Shown one piece after another: positions 22,190 through 34,119 of a stretch of 64,000 nt of DNA; within the stretch, counting starts at the first letter, position 1, and each line of letters begins with the position of its first letter. The position numbers and the translations under genes were made by a program. The notes below the pieces were generated by a model that saw only the letters and a list, made by a program, of their open reading frames with translations, was not told the DNA's origin and did not search any database. This DNA is from Lichenostomus cassidix (taxonomy: Eukaryota > Chordata > Aves > Passeriformes > Meliphagidae): NCBI GenBank assembly GCA_008360975.2, contig CM039196.1:10582263-10646262 (forward strand), written 5' to 3'.

Positions 22190-22410
22190 AGAGGCAGCTA
22201 ATTCCCGTCGAGAGCTTGCAGGGGGAGCTCGCCAGCGATTGCAATTAAGCCCTGAGCATTAAACCCCTGGTAATAAGGGGCTGGGCTGAGGGGAGGCAGA
22301 GCAGTAATTTAAATGATGGCCAGCTCAAATATGGAACGTCTGAATGCTCTCTCTCAGAGATTTATACCAGCACGGGCCTACCTCGCTCATTTATTTCCTT
22401 AACGAGCTCC
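22190..22410. promoter_or_regulatory. Candidate conserved non-coding element
   Basis: Contains CAATTAAGC, AACCCCTGGTAATAAGG, CAGTAATTTAAATGATGG and CCTTAACGAGCTCC, in a sharp AT-rich island. The 300 bp to its left (21866-22189) hold nothing recognisable. Confidence 0.4.
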
Positions 22411-23314
22411 TTATTGGGGTAGCTGCCTGTGGAAGATGGGTGGGAACAGGGAGATGGGGTGGAATTATCCCTTTTTTTGCATCCTGCTGAGCCCTGGGAG
22501 CTCGGGGTGTCCCACCAAGGTTGGGCAGTGCTTCCCATCCTCAAAACTGAGGATGCTGGGGGATTTTCCTCCTCCTTTGCAGCTCCTTGGTGCAATCAGA
22601 GCCAAAATCTCAGAGGGTTTGGGGCTGTGGGAAGCTCAGTTTTGGTGTGGCCTCAGCCTGGCTGTGGCCAACAGCTTCCCATCCCGGGAATGGGGATCAG
22701 TGGGGAAAAAGCTGGATTTGGCCAGGAAGTAGGAAAAGGGAGAAGGTTTGTGATGCATCAGGGTAAGGGTGGGAGTGGGACTGCTTGGTGGGAAGAGGGA
22801 GCAACCCAAAAACCTCTGGAAAACGAGCCAGAGGATGAGGGATCATGGTGAGATCTTGTGACCGTGTTCAGTGAGATAAAATAATGAGGGAAGGTGGAAT
22901 TCTTTGGGATTTGGACACGTTTTCCAACCTTTGGGACAGCAAACCCTCCTCACCCCCCCGTGCCAGGCATGGAAAGATAACAGGAAACATGAACCCCCAA
23001 AACGCTGGAATGGGAATATTTCACCCAGAAAGAGAAGTGCCAGTGCCAAACCCCTCCCTGCCCTCGGCAGCTCAGCCACCCTTGGGGACACAGCAGCGTG
23101 GGGACATCTCCCACGGCTGCCCCCTGCCACCTCCCGGCTGCTCCCCCTGCCGAGCATCCCTCGGGCGGGTGGCTGGGAACAGCTGTCGGAGAGCTGAGAT
23201 CTAATGGCTGCCTGGAGAGCAGTTAGTGGATAATTAATATTTGCAGCACAGAGCTGTGATTGCTCTACATCTTCCTCCTGACAGCGGCGTGGGGAGGGGA
23301 GGGAGCAACTCTGG
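22411..23314. other. Unannotated spacer
   Basis: Mostly unremarkable. A small AT-rich patch with GGATAATTAATATTTGC lies at 23226-23245. Confidence 0.5.
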
Positions 23315-23410
23315 GAGAGATCCCAAAGCCAGGGCTCAGAGAGATCCCAAAGCCAGGGCTCAGAGAGATCCCAAACCCAGGGCTCAGAGAGATCCCAAAC
23401 CCAGGGCTCG
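23315..23410. repeat. 24-bp minisatellite
   Basis: Four copies of GAGAGATCCCAAAGCCAGGG plus CTCA, the last two carrying AACCCAGG. Confidence 0.95.
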
Positions 23411-24613
23411 GAGCCTTGGGAGCTAGGGGGGAGCTGGAGCAGTTCTTTCACCCCAAATACTTGGGAGGTGGAGCATCAAAAGCCCCTGGATGCAGCAAAA
23501 GGGCATCACAGCACGGGTGTGGGGTCAATGGGGCTCCATCCCTGCATCCCATGGCAGTACTGAGGAAAACCTGCCCTGGAAAACCCCCTGGGTGGGATTT
23601 GTGGCTGTGGAAAAACTCCCACCCTTCACTCATTTCATTTTTTTTGTCTTTGGAGTGAAAAACCCAAGAGGAAAAGCACCTCTGAGCTTCCTGGGAAAAA
23701 AACCAGTTCTGTTCCCTGTGGGTTGGCAGGATGGGGATGCTCTGAGTGCCCAAAACCCTTGGGATGGAGGAACAGCCAGCCCTGCCTGGCACGGGGAAGG
23801 GCAATGGGAAACTCAGGACAACAAAATCCAGAGTGAGGAGAGAGCAGGGACAAGTGCTGGGGCAGGGGGATGAGCAGCCAGGGCACAGAGCCATCCAGGA
23901 GATGTTCCAGGGGACATTTGGGAAGGCCAAACCCCCAGTGCTTGGCCCTGCTGAGCTGAGCTCTGCCATCCTTGGGACAGACCCAGCCAGGCTGTGACCT
24001 TGGGCTGAGCCTGGAGCTCTCCCACCTGCCAGCCTGGCAAATCCCTGCTGGGCTCCCAGGGAAAGGCAGCTCCAGCCAAGCCACCGACATCCCCATCCCT
24101 GACACCTCCTGAGGGAGCATGCTGGGCTCTCCCAGCTGGGAAAAAAACCCAAGCAAGGCAAAAGAAGCAGGCAGGACTCTGTTATCCTCCTTTATTGGTG
24201 TTGTTTTCCTGGTTTTTTTTTTGGCGGGGAGCAGATCCAGGCTGGGTTAGCTGCAGCTCGTGGCACGCAGTTAATTCCCTGAGCTGTTTGGTTGAACAGG
24301 CTCCGGGCATGCAGACACAACACTGGCACTGGGCTCTTCCCGGAGCGGCCTCGGGACACGGCCAAGAACGGGGAAAATGCAAACGCTGCGCTCGGGAGAG
24401 AATCAAATCCCACTCGGGTCCTGCTCCCTCTGCCGGCGGCAGCTCCTGGGGCTGCGGAACACGTGGAGGGTGGCGAAGCAAGGCGTGGGTGGATCCCACA
24501 GGGAAGGATCCCGCTGTTCTTGGAGGGTGCTTGGGGAGAATTCCCCTTGGCTGGGCCTTTCCCTGGCTGCTTTGAGGGGCTGCGAGGGTAAATGCAGCTG
24601 GTGCTCCAAATCT
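23411..24613. other. Unannotated spacer
   Basis: No gene or repeat is recognised. CpGs are more frequent near 24330-24490. Confidence 0.5.
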
Positions 24614-24755
24614 ATCCCCATCCCATCCCATCCCATCCCATCCCATCCCATCCCATCCCATCCCATCCCATCCCATTATCCCATCCCATTATCCCATCCC
24701 ATCCCATCCCATCCTATCCCATTATCCCATCCCATCCCATCCCATCCCATCCCCA
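24614..24755. repeat. (CCCAT)n microsatellite
   Basis: A 5-bp CCCAT array with CCCATTAT interruptions. It is the same unit and strand as the array at 37021. Confidence 0.95.
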
Positions 24756-25139
24756 TCATCCCCATTCCCCTTTTCCATGAGGATTTCGGGATCGTGTCTC
24801 CTCTTTGGCAGAGGATCATTCTCCACCACCTGGGAAGATGCAGGAGGATGTGGGAAACCTTTCCAAAGGCAATCCCAGCCCTGGGAAAGGGGGAAGGCAG
24901 AGAAACCCCTCGCTCTGGGGTGAGGGGAGCACCGTGTGATCCTACTGATGTGTTGGATCAGGGAGAAGACAATTCCCCAGGACAGTGAGATGCTTGAGCA
25001 CAACATCCAACCCAGCCCTGACCCCAAACCCATCCCAGCCTTTTTTGGGATGCAGGATGGGCACTCCATGCCCTCCATCCCCACGCCTCCCCCCAGCCCA
25101 AGCAGCAGAAAAGCAGGCTGCCAGCTCCCCGGCTTACCC

Positions 25140-25560
25140 AATCCTATAAATAGCGGGGCGGCGGTGGCAGCACCACCCGGCCCCACAGCCGCCAGGGGCT
25201 GCCGCTTGATCCCCCCGCCTCCGGCATTATCCCCGCAATTTCTGCCGCCGAGCCCGCGCCGCCTGGGCTCGCACCCGCGGGACTTCACACCTAGAGAACA
25301 GAGCCTTATCTCGGCGCTGTGTGCAGGACAAGGCTGTTTTACTCCTCCCTCCATAACCCTCTTAGACTTAATCCCGTCTTTAATGCCGCTTGGAAGGGGG
25401 CTTTGAGCGGCTGTGCAGCCTAACTGGCTCTGACCTCTCCGGCTGCTCTCTCACGGCCATTTGGAGAACTCCGACTTTCAAGGAGATAACGGGAGCCCGG
25501 TAAATCCTCGCTGGGGAGCTAAAGCGATTGTCACACTCAGGGGAAGTTTAGTCGCCAAGC
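25140..25560 (+). promoter_or_regulatory. CpG-rich region with TATA-like box, candidate promoter or enhancer
   Basis: CCTATAAATAGC at about 25143 is followed by CpG-dense sequence (GGGGCGGCGG onward), a layout seen at TATA-containing promoters. Bases 25290-25560 carry CCTTATCTCGG, CTTAGACTTAATCC and GGAGATAACGGG. No downstream exon is recognised, so any product would be non-coding or unknown. Confidence 0.3.
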
Positions 25561-25673
25561 AAACTTGGAGCAGCTTCCCGGCCCCGGCGGGGGGGGGAGG
25601 GACGCGGTGGGCTTTGGTGGTGATGTTCCCTGGGTTGGTTTTGTGGCTGTGGGTTTGGGATGGAGCTGCGGAA

Positions 25674-25895
25674 GAAGGATTTCTGGTGCTCCAGACCTAT
25701 TCCCATCCACCCGGGAAGGAGGATTTCTGGTGCTCCAGACCTATTCCCTGGAGGAAGGAGGATTTCTGGTGCTCCAGACCTATTCCCATCCAGCTTGGAA
25801 TGAGAATTTCTGGTGCTCCAGACCTATTCCCATCCACCCGGGAAGGAGGATTTCTGGGGCTCCAAACCCATTCCCATCCACCTGGGAAGGAGGGT
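25674..25895. repeat. Minisatellite with 39-45 bp units
   Basis: Five copies of a unit containing GGATTTCTGGTGCTCCAGAC followed by CTATTCCCATCCACCCGGGA, with length variation. Confidence 0.92.
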
Positions 25896-26139
25896 GGGCT
25901 CTCCCAGCTCTCTGAATGCATCCATGATTCTCCTCCCTCCTGGATTTTCCCCCAAAATAAAGCAACTGTGGGGTTTTGAACACCCCGCTGTTGTTCACCC
26001 CACAAATCACCCCCTGGTTTTGATATTCCCATCCACCCCACAGCCCAGGAACAACCATCTCCATGTTCATCCTGGAATGAAGGCTCTCCCCGTGCAGCCC
26101 CGTGAGGTCCCCTCAGCGCTGGGAATCGACACCTTTTCT

Positions 26140-26300
26140 GTTCCGCTTTAAATTAATCAAACCCACAGTCCCTATATTAATACTGTGGTGGGAATTAAAA
26201 TCATGCAACGCATTAAAGATGTAATTTAAAATTAATAACTCATAATTATTTATCATGGCGTATCAGCTGGGCTATGAATTTTCTCTTCTCACTCGGCATT
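26140..26300. promoter_or_regulatory. Candidate conserved enhancer, dense homeodomain sites
   Basis: Within 160 bp there are about nine TAAT/ATTA cores (TTTAAATTAATCAAAC, CTATATTAATACTG, GGGAATTAAAATCATGC, GTAATTTAAAATTAATAAC, CATAATTATTTATC). The boundaries against GC-rich flanks are sharp. This is the strongest enhancer-like signature in the distal region. Target gene and tissue cannot be read from sequence. Confidence 0.5.
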
Positions 26301-26924
26301 CATTTCCTTCCCTTCCCTCCTTCCCGCGCCTCTAATAGCTGCCGGACCATTATGGATATCTGTCAGGGATTTTGGGGAGATGCTGAGCTTGAGATATAAG
26401 ATTCCTCATTTTTCCTGTATTTTTTCCTTTCCCCCCTCCCCGGTATTCCTTGGGGTCGATGGGAGGAGCTTTGCCGTGGTGAAGAGGAGGAGGAGGAGGA
26501 TGCTGAGCCTAAATGAGGCTCCAGGTTTTGCCATGTGCTGATGCCTTTGGAGGAGCCAGCCGTGCTCGGCCATGGCATCCATGAAAAAGGCCTTGGAATG
26601 AGGAGGAATTCCCTGCTTTGCACCGCCAGGAGCTTCCTGGGCCCTTTCCATTGGTTCTCCAGGGGGAAACATGGCCACGAAGAGCAAGATGGATCCATCC
26701 CTCCACCCTGCTCCTGCTCCCCCAGCAGCCAGGAGGGACAGCTCAGCCATTTTTGGGGGCAAACATGGAAAAAGCAGCGCTGAAATCAAGGTGGGAGGAA
26801 GAGAGCAAAGCCCAGCATCCCTGCAGGTCCTGCTTCCCTCAGCGAGCTGTGCCTGAATCCAACCCCAAACAGCGGCTGGGAAAGCTCACAGGAAGGAAAA
26901 AAAAAGGAGGCAGGAGCAGCTCTG
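26301..26924. other. Unannotated spacer
   Basis: No recognisable gene or repeat; a short GAGGAGGAGGAGGAG run lies near 26484. Confidence 0.5.
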
Positions 26925-27110
26925 TCTCTTTAAAAATAAATAAATAGATAAAGACTAAAAAAAATGCAATAAGTATATGCAAATGTGTTGAGCCGAACAT
27001 CGCTGTCTGTGAAACAGATGAGGGAGAAAGTGCTTGAAGCTAGAGAGGAATGAGGCAGCCAGCGCTGACCTCGGGGTTAATAATTTTTACTTCTCCATCT
27101 CATTCCGTCC
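26925..27110. promoter_or_regulatory. Candidate conserved element with octamer site
   Basis: AT-rich with ATGCAAT near 26964, the POU octamer ATGCAAAT at 26977-26984, GTTAATAATTTTTAC near 27076 and the E-box-like CAGATGAGG. Confidence 0.4.
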
Positions 27111-27205
27111 ATAAAAAAAAAAAAAAAATCCGAGGGGGAGGGAGGGGAGGAGGGAGGGAGGGAGGAGGCGGCGCGGGAGGGAGGGAGGGAAGGGCTGGGA
27201 GGCGA
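27111..27205. repeat. Poly-A followed by GGGAGG purine tract
   Basis: An A run of about 16 followed by about 75 bp of GGGAGG repeats. Confidence 0.9.
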
Positions 27206-28417
27206 GGGGAGCCAGAGGCGCCCGGAGCTCGTTCCGCCCCTGGCAGCCACGGGGGCTGCTGAGAGGGGTGGGAGAGTGGTTTGCAGCTCCTCGCAAGGCA
27301 CAGGAGACATGGAGATCCAGGCTGCGGCTCTGCTCCGGGTGGGGATGGCAATCGGCAATGAACCAGCGCGGCGAATCCCCCAAATATTGTGACTTTCCAA
27401 AGCCCCGGGTGGGGCAGCGCTGGTGAGGATGTTGGCACCCGGCGGGTGATGATGGAGGGGAAACGCTGCTGCTTCACCCAGCACGGAGCTTCCACAGGGT
27501 GGCAAAACCTCTGCTTGCCCTCAGGTCGATGGAAAATCCATCCAGAGGCAAAATTCCAGCAGCAGCACCCCAGAGCACTGCTGGACTCCCCCGTGCTGCA
27601 GCCAAAGGTGCCTTCAGAAGTGGGTGTGCCAAAGAGGGGAAAAGCTCCATGTGTGGAAATGTTTCTTATCCCCTTTGGTTTTCCACCAGGCAGTTTGGGA
27701 GTTATCTAAATGAAACCCTAAATTTTTCTGGGATGCCCCAGCCCAGGGCCTGGGATGGTGTTGCCACGTTTGGTGACCTGCAGCTGGCTCAGAGGGTTAG
27801 CCAGACCAGCATTCCTGGTTCCTTTCCAACCCAGGCTGGGTTTTAGCTACAAAAATCCTAAAATCCCTCCCTGGGTGTGCCCAATGATGACCACATTCCC
27901 AGGTGTTTGGAAGCACACCCTTGTTTTCCCTGCTTTTCCCCCGTTATGTATGACCCTGTTCCTCAAACACTGAACAAATGACAAGCCATCTGAAACCCCA
28001 AATAACCCCAAAACATCCCCTGCTGCAGCAGGTTGGTGTGGGACACACAGCACTGGAGCAAATCCTGCACCCATAGTCCCTCAAACACAGGGAAGGCTGA
28101 GCCCCAGGGGGCTGTGGGGTGCCCAGGGTCTCACTGGGTTTTGTGGGTGCTCCCAAACCTCAAAGCTGTGCTCCCCACAGCCTGTGTCCCCACAATTCCC
28201 CCTGGGTGAGATAACAGGAGCCAGAGGATCCCCACGTGCCAGTGACCAGGGCAGCCATGGCCTCCTCCATCCCTGCTGGAGCGGGAGGAGTGCAGGAGGA
28301 ACCCAGCTCTGCTCAGCCCTGGGCAGATCCCAGGAGCTGCTTTTCCCAAGGGAACATCTGAGTGGAAGGATGGAGCCCAGAGCCTCCTGAGCTTGGCTGG
28401 CTGTGTGGCTGCATCAT
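27206..28417. other. Unannotated spacer
   Basis: CpG-containing at the left edge and otherwise featureless. Confidence 0.5.
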
Positions 28418-28665
28418 TCCCTGCATCCCTTCCTGCATCCTTCCCTGCATCCCTCACTGCATCCCTACCTGCATCTTTCTCTGCATCCGTCCCTGCATCC
28501 TTCCCTGCATCCTTCCTTGAATCTTTCTCTGTATCCCTCCCTGCATCTTCCCTGCATCTTTCCCTGCATCTTTCCCTGCATCCTTCCCTGCATCCTTCCC
28601 TATATCCTTCCCTACATCATTCCCTGCATCCTTCCCTACATCCCTGCCTGCATCCCACACTGCCT
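28418..28665. repeat. 12-bp minisatellite
   Basis: About twenty copies of CCCTGCATCCTT with substitutions; frames through it give PASF or LHPS repeats that are artefacts. Confidence 0.93.
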
Positions 28666-28894
28666 CTGCCCCCACATCCCCCCCATGCCCCCCAAGCACC
28701 CCCTGCCTCCAGGAACCCTTCCCCCACCATTTTGCGCCCCCCCAGCCCTCACCCCGACCCCTCCCCAGCCCCGTCCGGCTGTCCCTCGCCGTGACCCCGT
28801 GCTGTCCCCTCGGTGTCGCGGCAGCGCTCCGGGGTCAGCCCGGGGAAGCGCCTCCTCCCCCCCCCGCTCGGGCGCTAAATGGAAGCGGCAGATC

Positions 28895-29080
28895 GATCCC
28901 GAGTGTGCCAAACTGACACGGAGCCTCATTAGGGGTTAGTTTTCATCCTCCTGCTCCCTGGCAGCCTTCACATTATCCCATAAAATTTATTTACTATTTC
29001 ATGAATACATAAGCAGCAGGCAAACGCCGGCTTTTTATATATTTACACTGTATATATTTCACGGGAGAGTTATGTGTGTC
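28895..29080. promoter_or_regulatory. Candidate conserved non-coding element
   Basis: AT-rich: CACATTATCCCATAAAATTT, TTACTATTTCATGAATAC, TTTTTATATATTTACACTG. No repeat family is recognised, and the flanks are GC-rich. Confidence 0.4.
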
Positions 29081-29351
29081 TCTGAGGCAGAGTGGAGGGA
29101 GCGAGAGGGGAGCAGGAGCAGAAGGAGAAAGCAGCTGTGAGGGAAGGAGCAGGAAAGCAGAGCCGTGGGGGAGGATGGGGATGGAGCACGCCGGGAGAGG
29201 CGGCCCGAGGCAGGGAATCGCTGGGAGCAGCCTTTGCTCCAGCCCAGCCTGCTCCTGGGAGCTGCGGGGGCTGGGGGGGTGAGGGGTTGGGGTGCAGGGT
29301 GTGGGCTGGGGGGACATGGGGACCGTGAGCTGAGCTTGCCAGGGATGACAC

Positions 29352-29760
29352 CAGCACCACCCAGACCTGCCCCAAACCCCATTTATCCCAGTCAGCACCA
29401 CCCAGACCTGCCCCAAACCCCATTTACCCCAGTCAGCACCACCCAGACCTGCCCCAAACCCCATTTATCCCAGTCAGCACCACCCAGACCTGCCCCAAAC
29501 CCCATTTATCCCAGTCAGCACCACCCAGACCTGCCCCAAACCCCATTTATCCCAGCCAGCACCATCCAGACCTGCCCCAAACCCCAATTATCCCAACCAA
29601 ACCCTATTTATCCCAGCCAGCACCATCCAGACCTCCTCAAACACCATTTATCCCACCAGCACCACCCAGACCTGCCCCAAACCCCATTTATCCCAGCCAA
29701 ACCCCATTTATACTACCCAGCACCATCCAGACCTGCCCAAACCCCATTTATCCCAGCCAG
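29352..29760. repeat. 41-bp minisatellite
   Basis: About ten copies of a unit starting CAGCACCACCCAGACCTGCC and ending CATTTATCCCAGT. The first five are nearly identical with a 41-bp period (29352, 29393 and so on) and the later ones have deletions. There are no spacers between copies, so this is not a CRISPR-like array. Confidence 0.96.
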
Positions 29761-31029
29761 GCAGTGGGACTTTCCCTGTCCCTGCTGAGCAGTGTGCAGC
29801 ATCACCCACAGTGATCCCAAACCCATCCCCAGGTCACAGCCAGGGGTCACATGGAATGCCAGCAGCTGCCACCTTGGCTGTGACCCCCCAGCCCCTGGCA
29901 CCAGGTCCTGCAGATCCACCAGGTCCATCCCTGCACCCCAGTCTGGATCAGGCAGTGCTGATGGGCTGGAATTTCCCCCAGCAGCTGATTCCCACCTCTC
30001 CCTAAACCCCCTCTGCATCCAGGAATCACTGAATTCTGGGTGAGTTAAAGTCTTGTAGCTGTGAAATCACCCATCTGGGGACAGTGGGGAGAAGGAAGGA
30101 AGAGCAGGAGGAGGACTTCACTCACGAAGCTTCGGCTGGGAAATGTTCTACCTTTCCTTAAACCCAGCAGAGAGGTTTCTATTAACCCCATAAATTACAA
30201 GCTTTGCAATCTCATTTGTTTTTCCCTCGTTCAGCCTGGCCAGAGGAGGAAGATCCCTCACCCCACCTCACGAGGGCTGGGATGTTGCTGGTTGCCAGCA
30301 CCACAGAAAAAGAGTTCAGAGAGGGGAAAATAACATTTTTTTGGGGTCTGGAGTTGCTTGGTTGAACTTCTGAGCAATAAACTTGGAGGAGCTGAGCTGC
30401 ATTAATCAGGGAGGCAGCTGGAATCTGTGGGTATGGATTTATACTGGGTGGGGAAAGCTCAGGGTCACAGCAGAGTGTCTCAGCTCCCATCACACCCCAG
30501 AAGGGGCTTCAGGCTGAAAATCCATCCTGTGCCCCCCAAAAAAAGGTGGGATTCCCACAACTCTCTTCCCTCTGCCTTTCCAGACCTCTCTGCATTCCTG
30601 GGGTTTGGTTGGTCACGAGGGGACAGAGGACAAGGGACAGGCCTCATCCCTTGGGAATGCAGCCAGAGAAGAGCAAAAAATCCCCATTTCCAGAGTGGAT
30701 ACGAGGGGAAAGGAAAAAAAAAAAAACCAGAGAAAGCCATCGTGATGGTGTTCATTTTAACTGTTCAGCCACTTGTAGCCCGATGCCATTAGAGGAAATA
30801 AATAGGTAAGAGGCACTCGAATGGTGCGTGCAGGAGGAGATGGGAACTGAGACAAAACGAGCGCTGGGAGACAAGGCAGCGCCGTGGCTCCCAGCAGAAT
30901 GGAGGAGCTGGAGCAGTGCTGCCTTCCCCAGCTCCCAGCGCTCCACGGAGCTGGCAGCAATCCCTGGGAAACTCCCTGGAAAAGGCTGTGTGGTGTGGAG
31001 CCTCTGTGCTGTGGAGATTTGGGGTTGTA
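29761..31029. other. Unannotated spacer
   Basis: A weak AT-rich patch lies at 30140-30235 (ATTAACCCCATAAATTAC), and an A-run near 30713-30725. Nothing else is recognised. Confidence 0.45.
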
Positions 31030-31145
31030 AGGGGCTGGAGAGACAGGGCAAGGGGGAATGGAGGGCAGGGGTGGATGGGGAATTTGGGAGGAATTGTCCC
31101 CTGGGAGGGTGAGGAGGCCCTGGCACAGGGAAGCTGTGGCTGCTT
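31030..31145 (+). mobile_element. CR1 LINE 3' fragment, degraded
   Basis: GGGGCTGGAGAGACAGGGCAAGGGGGAATGG, GGGAGGAATTGTCCCCTGGG, AGGGTGAGGAGGCCCTGGCA and AAGCTGTGGCTGCTTC match the CR1 3' region in order, with gaps relative to the copy at 18062. Confidence 0.75.
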
Positions 31146-31440
31146 CTCCGGCAGGAGATCTGAGATTCCGGTCGCCTTGAGGGGCAGGGAGGGAGGGAGA
31201 GCTGCGGGATGGATCCTGCCGCTCCCCAAGCATCCCCGAGCCGCCGGGGCTCGCTGCCAGCGCTGTCCCCAGCCCGTGACGGCCGCGGGGAGCTGGCACA
31301 GCCCGCCCCGTCCCCGCCAGCGCCGCTCCACAGCCCCTGGAGCTCTGCCATCCTTGCCCCGTGATGGACGCGGTGCTGATGGGGAGCTGCCGCCGCTCCT
31401 GCCGCCCCCTCGGTGAGCGGGAAAGGTGTAAATCCGGCAC
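31146..31440. other. CpG-rich segment
   Basis: Dense CpGs (GAGCCGCCGGGGCTCGC, GACGGCCGCGGGGAG). This is a possible small CpG island; no exon or promoter motif is recognised. Confidence 0.4.
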
Positions 31441-32159
31441 TGCAGCTTCACCAAGCTCTGCGGGTTGGTTATCCGGGCGCTGCTGCAGCCCCAGCTCACC
31501 CCGAGCCGGGGAAAGGCTGAGATGCTGAGGGATGTTCCTCCCCTGGGAGCACAGCCAGCAGCACAGCCGGGCTGTCCAAGCACACTTTGAGGGGTTTTTG
31601 GAGGTTTCCTGTCACCCTGAGCAGGCAGAACCTCCCCTGGGCCACCCCTCCAGGTGCTCAGGAGCAGAGGTTCCCTGCAGACCCCACGGGAGGATTCGGG
31701 GCCACCCCAAATTCACCCCAAATCCACCCCAAATCCCTCTCCTCTCACGCAGAAACTCTCTCCTGCTCCTCTCAGCAGCACCAGGCACGGATCCATCCCG
31801 ATTTCCCACCGAGAAAGGAAGGAATTTCTGCTCCCGAGCTCCGAGACAATTGCATCAATGGGATTTCTTTGCATCAATGGGATTTCTTTGCATCAATGGG
31901 ATTTCTTTGCCCGACACCCCCTTTGCTCCCCCTGCCCACCGTGCAGCACCATCAGTAGGACACCCGGATGGGCTGGGAGGCTTTTCCAGCCCCAACCAGC
32001 CCCAGCCTGGGCTCCCTTCCGGAATATTCCTGAGCCAAAGGGATGGAGCAAAAGGCACCCACAGCAGGGCAGCAAACAGGCAGTAAAAATTTCCCAAAAT
32101 CCATTCTGGGAAATGAGCACCTGGAGGTGGGAAACAGGGAGGTTTGCAGATTTGGGGCT
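31441..32159. other. Unannotated spacer with a short tandem repeat
   Basis: Bases 31852-31908 are three perfect copies of the 19-bp unit GCATCAATGGGATTTCTTT. The rest is featureless. Confidence 0.7.
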
Positions 32160-32460
32160 CAGGAATCATGGGATGGTTTGTGATGGAAGGGATTTCTAAG
32201 CTCATCCCATTCCATCTCCCTGCCACTATCCCAGGTTGTTTCAGACCAATCCAGCCTGGCCTTGGACACTGCCAGGGATCCAGGGGCAGCCACAGCTTCT
32301 CTGGGAATTCTACCCCAGGGCCTGTCCACCCTCCCAGGGAACAATTCCTTCCCGATATCCCACCCAGCCCTGCCCTTCAAAATGTCACTTTAAGGCCATC
32401 CCCCCTTGTCGTGTCACTCCAGGCCTTTATAAACAGTTCCTCTCCAGCTTTCCCACAGTG
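32160..32460 (-). mobile_element. CR1 LINE 3' end fragment, antisense
   Basis: Reads as the reverse complement of the CR1 3' end: ATCATGGGATGGTTTGTGATG, CCAGCCTGGCCTTGGACACTG, CCAGGGATCCAGGGGCAGCC, CCCAGGGAACAATTCCTTCC and TTTATAAACAGTTCCTCTCC. About 300 bp are recognisable. Confidence 0.92.
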
Positions 32461-32636
32461 ATGCCAGGAAAACCAGAGTGTCATCACCACCCTCAGTCTC
32501 CTGTCACCCTTCCAAGGATCAGGTTTGCCTCAGGCCACCCCACCCAGAGCTCCCTTTTCCATTGCCAGCAGGTTTGTGATAAAAACAAGGGAACTGACCT
32601 TCCCAGCTCCCTGCACTGGTATTTTTCCAGTGGGGA

Positions 32637-32757
32637 AATATAATATAAACATAATATAAATACATAAAAATTATATTATAAATTATATTATATAAATATT
32701 ATAAATTATATTATATAGAATATATAAATTTCTAAGTAATAATAATAATAATAATAT
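32637..32757. repeat. AT-rich microsatellite
   Basis: Interleaved TATAAATTATAT units ending in a short (AAT)n run. Confidence 0.9.
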
Positions 32758-33869
32758 TTCCCAGTGGTGGTTTTGCCTTCTCAGTGACTCTCCACAGACC
32801 TCAGCTAAGGTGCAAACACAGCTTTCCCCCACACTTTCAGGCAGGGATAGAGGATCAGTTGGTGCCAGGGAGGTGACAAGGGCTCTCTCCCTGTCCTTGT
32901 CCCCAGCCCCAGGTGATTTTCCCACGGAAGGATGCACCAGCCCTGGGTGGGTATTTCAAATATCAACCTGGAGAGCTGAAAGGAAATCAAGGGATGTTCC
33001 CAGGAGTGCTGGAGTGGCTCCTGTGCCACTCCTGCTGGAACATTAATATTTGCCAAAAATAATTTGTCTTTAATCAGACACAGCCATATATCCAGTTTTA
33101 TGTCCGTTCTGGATCACTCTTTATTGCCTTGGGCCACTTCAGCTCCTTCGTGCTCTGCCAGAGCTCAGCAGCCAGGAGGACACAGGAGCTGGCACAGGTG
33201 GCACCCAGGGGAGTGTCCCCAGAGTCCCTGTGTGTGGGGTGAGCCCCAAAAGCAAAGTGCTGATAGAGAACAGCCACAAAAAAAGGAAAAAAAAGAAAAT
33301 GAAAAAAAAAAAAGAAAGCAGTTTTGCATTTCTGTGAAGTGGCTCAGAGGTGGATGAGGTGGAGATTGTGTTTAACTCCCTTCTGATCTGAAACAAACCC
33401 AGTCACTTTTCCCTCCTGGCGCCACCCACAAGTGCCATGTTTGTCCCTGCAGAGCTGCAGGACACCTTCCCAGCCCGTGACAAGTCCCTTCCTGCATGGG
33501 TTTGCACTTCCAGCCTGTGCCAATTAACGAGGTGTCACTGCAGTGTGGCCCTGAGCTGGCCCTGCACAGCCCCTGCTGCCACACCTCACCCTCCTGCAGG
33601 GCTCTGCCGGGGGTGCCCAAATCCCAAAGGATGGGCTGGAGGAGGAAAATCCAACCCTGAAACCCTCCAAACCACCCCGAGGTGCCCAGCAGCCTCTTGC
33701 AGCCCCCAAGCCCAGCCCTGTGCATCCTTTGCCCCAAACCAGCTGCACACCCAGAACCTGCACCACTGCAGGCTTCTCCTCCCACCAGCTCATCCTAAAG
33801 ACATTCAGGGGATCCATGGGAGGGCAAAGACCTTCAGAAATGGGAATTTTTCAGCAGAGCTCTGAGCTT
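32758..33869. other. Unannotated spacer
   Basis: No gene or repeat is recognised; A-rich runs lie at 33277-33315. Confidence 0.5.
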
Positions 33870-33990
33870 GCAAGACAAGGCCAGGCTGGCTGGGGTTTGG
33901 AGTGACCTGGGAGAGTGGAAGGTGTTCCTGCTGGAATGGGATGAGCTTCAAAGTCCTTCCCAACCCAAACCATTGCATGATTGTAAGACC
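33870..33990 (+). mobile_element. CR1 LINE 3' terminal fragment
   Basis: CAAGGCCAGGCTGGCTGGGG, GTGACCTGGGAGAGTGGAAG, AGGTGTTCCTGC and AAAGTCCTTCCCAACCCAAA followed by CCATTGCATGATTGTA, the eroded CR1 terminal repeat. Confidence 0.9.
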
Positions 33991-34119
33991 CGTGATTTTT
34001 AAGCTCCCCTCGTTGAATTCTTCTTCTCCCAAAGCCACAGGCAGCAGATTGGATGCACAGGGTGGTCACAAGCACCAAACCAAACTTGGAATATTCACGG
34101 CCAAAGCACTCAGGAAAGG

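Noticed and set aside
29352..29760. CRISPR-like regular array
   Set aside because: The 41-bp units are directly contiguous with no unique spacers, and the host is a vertebrate.
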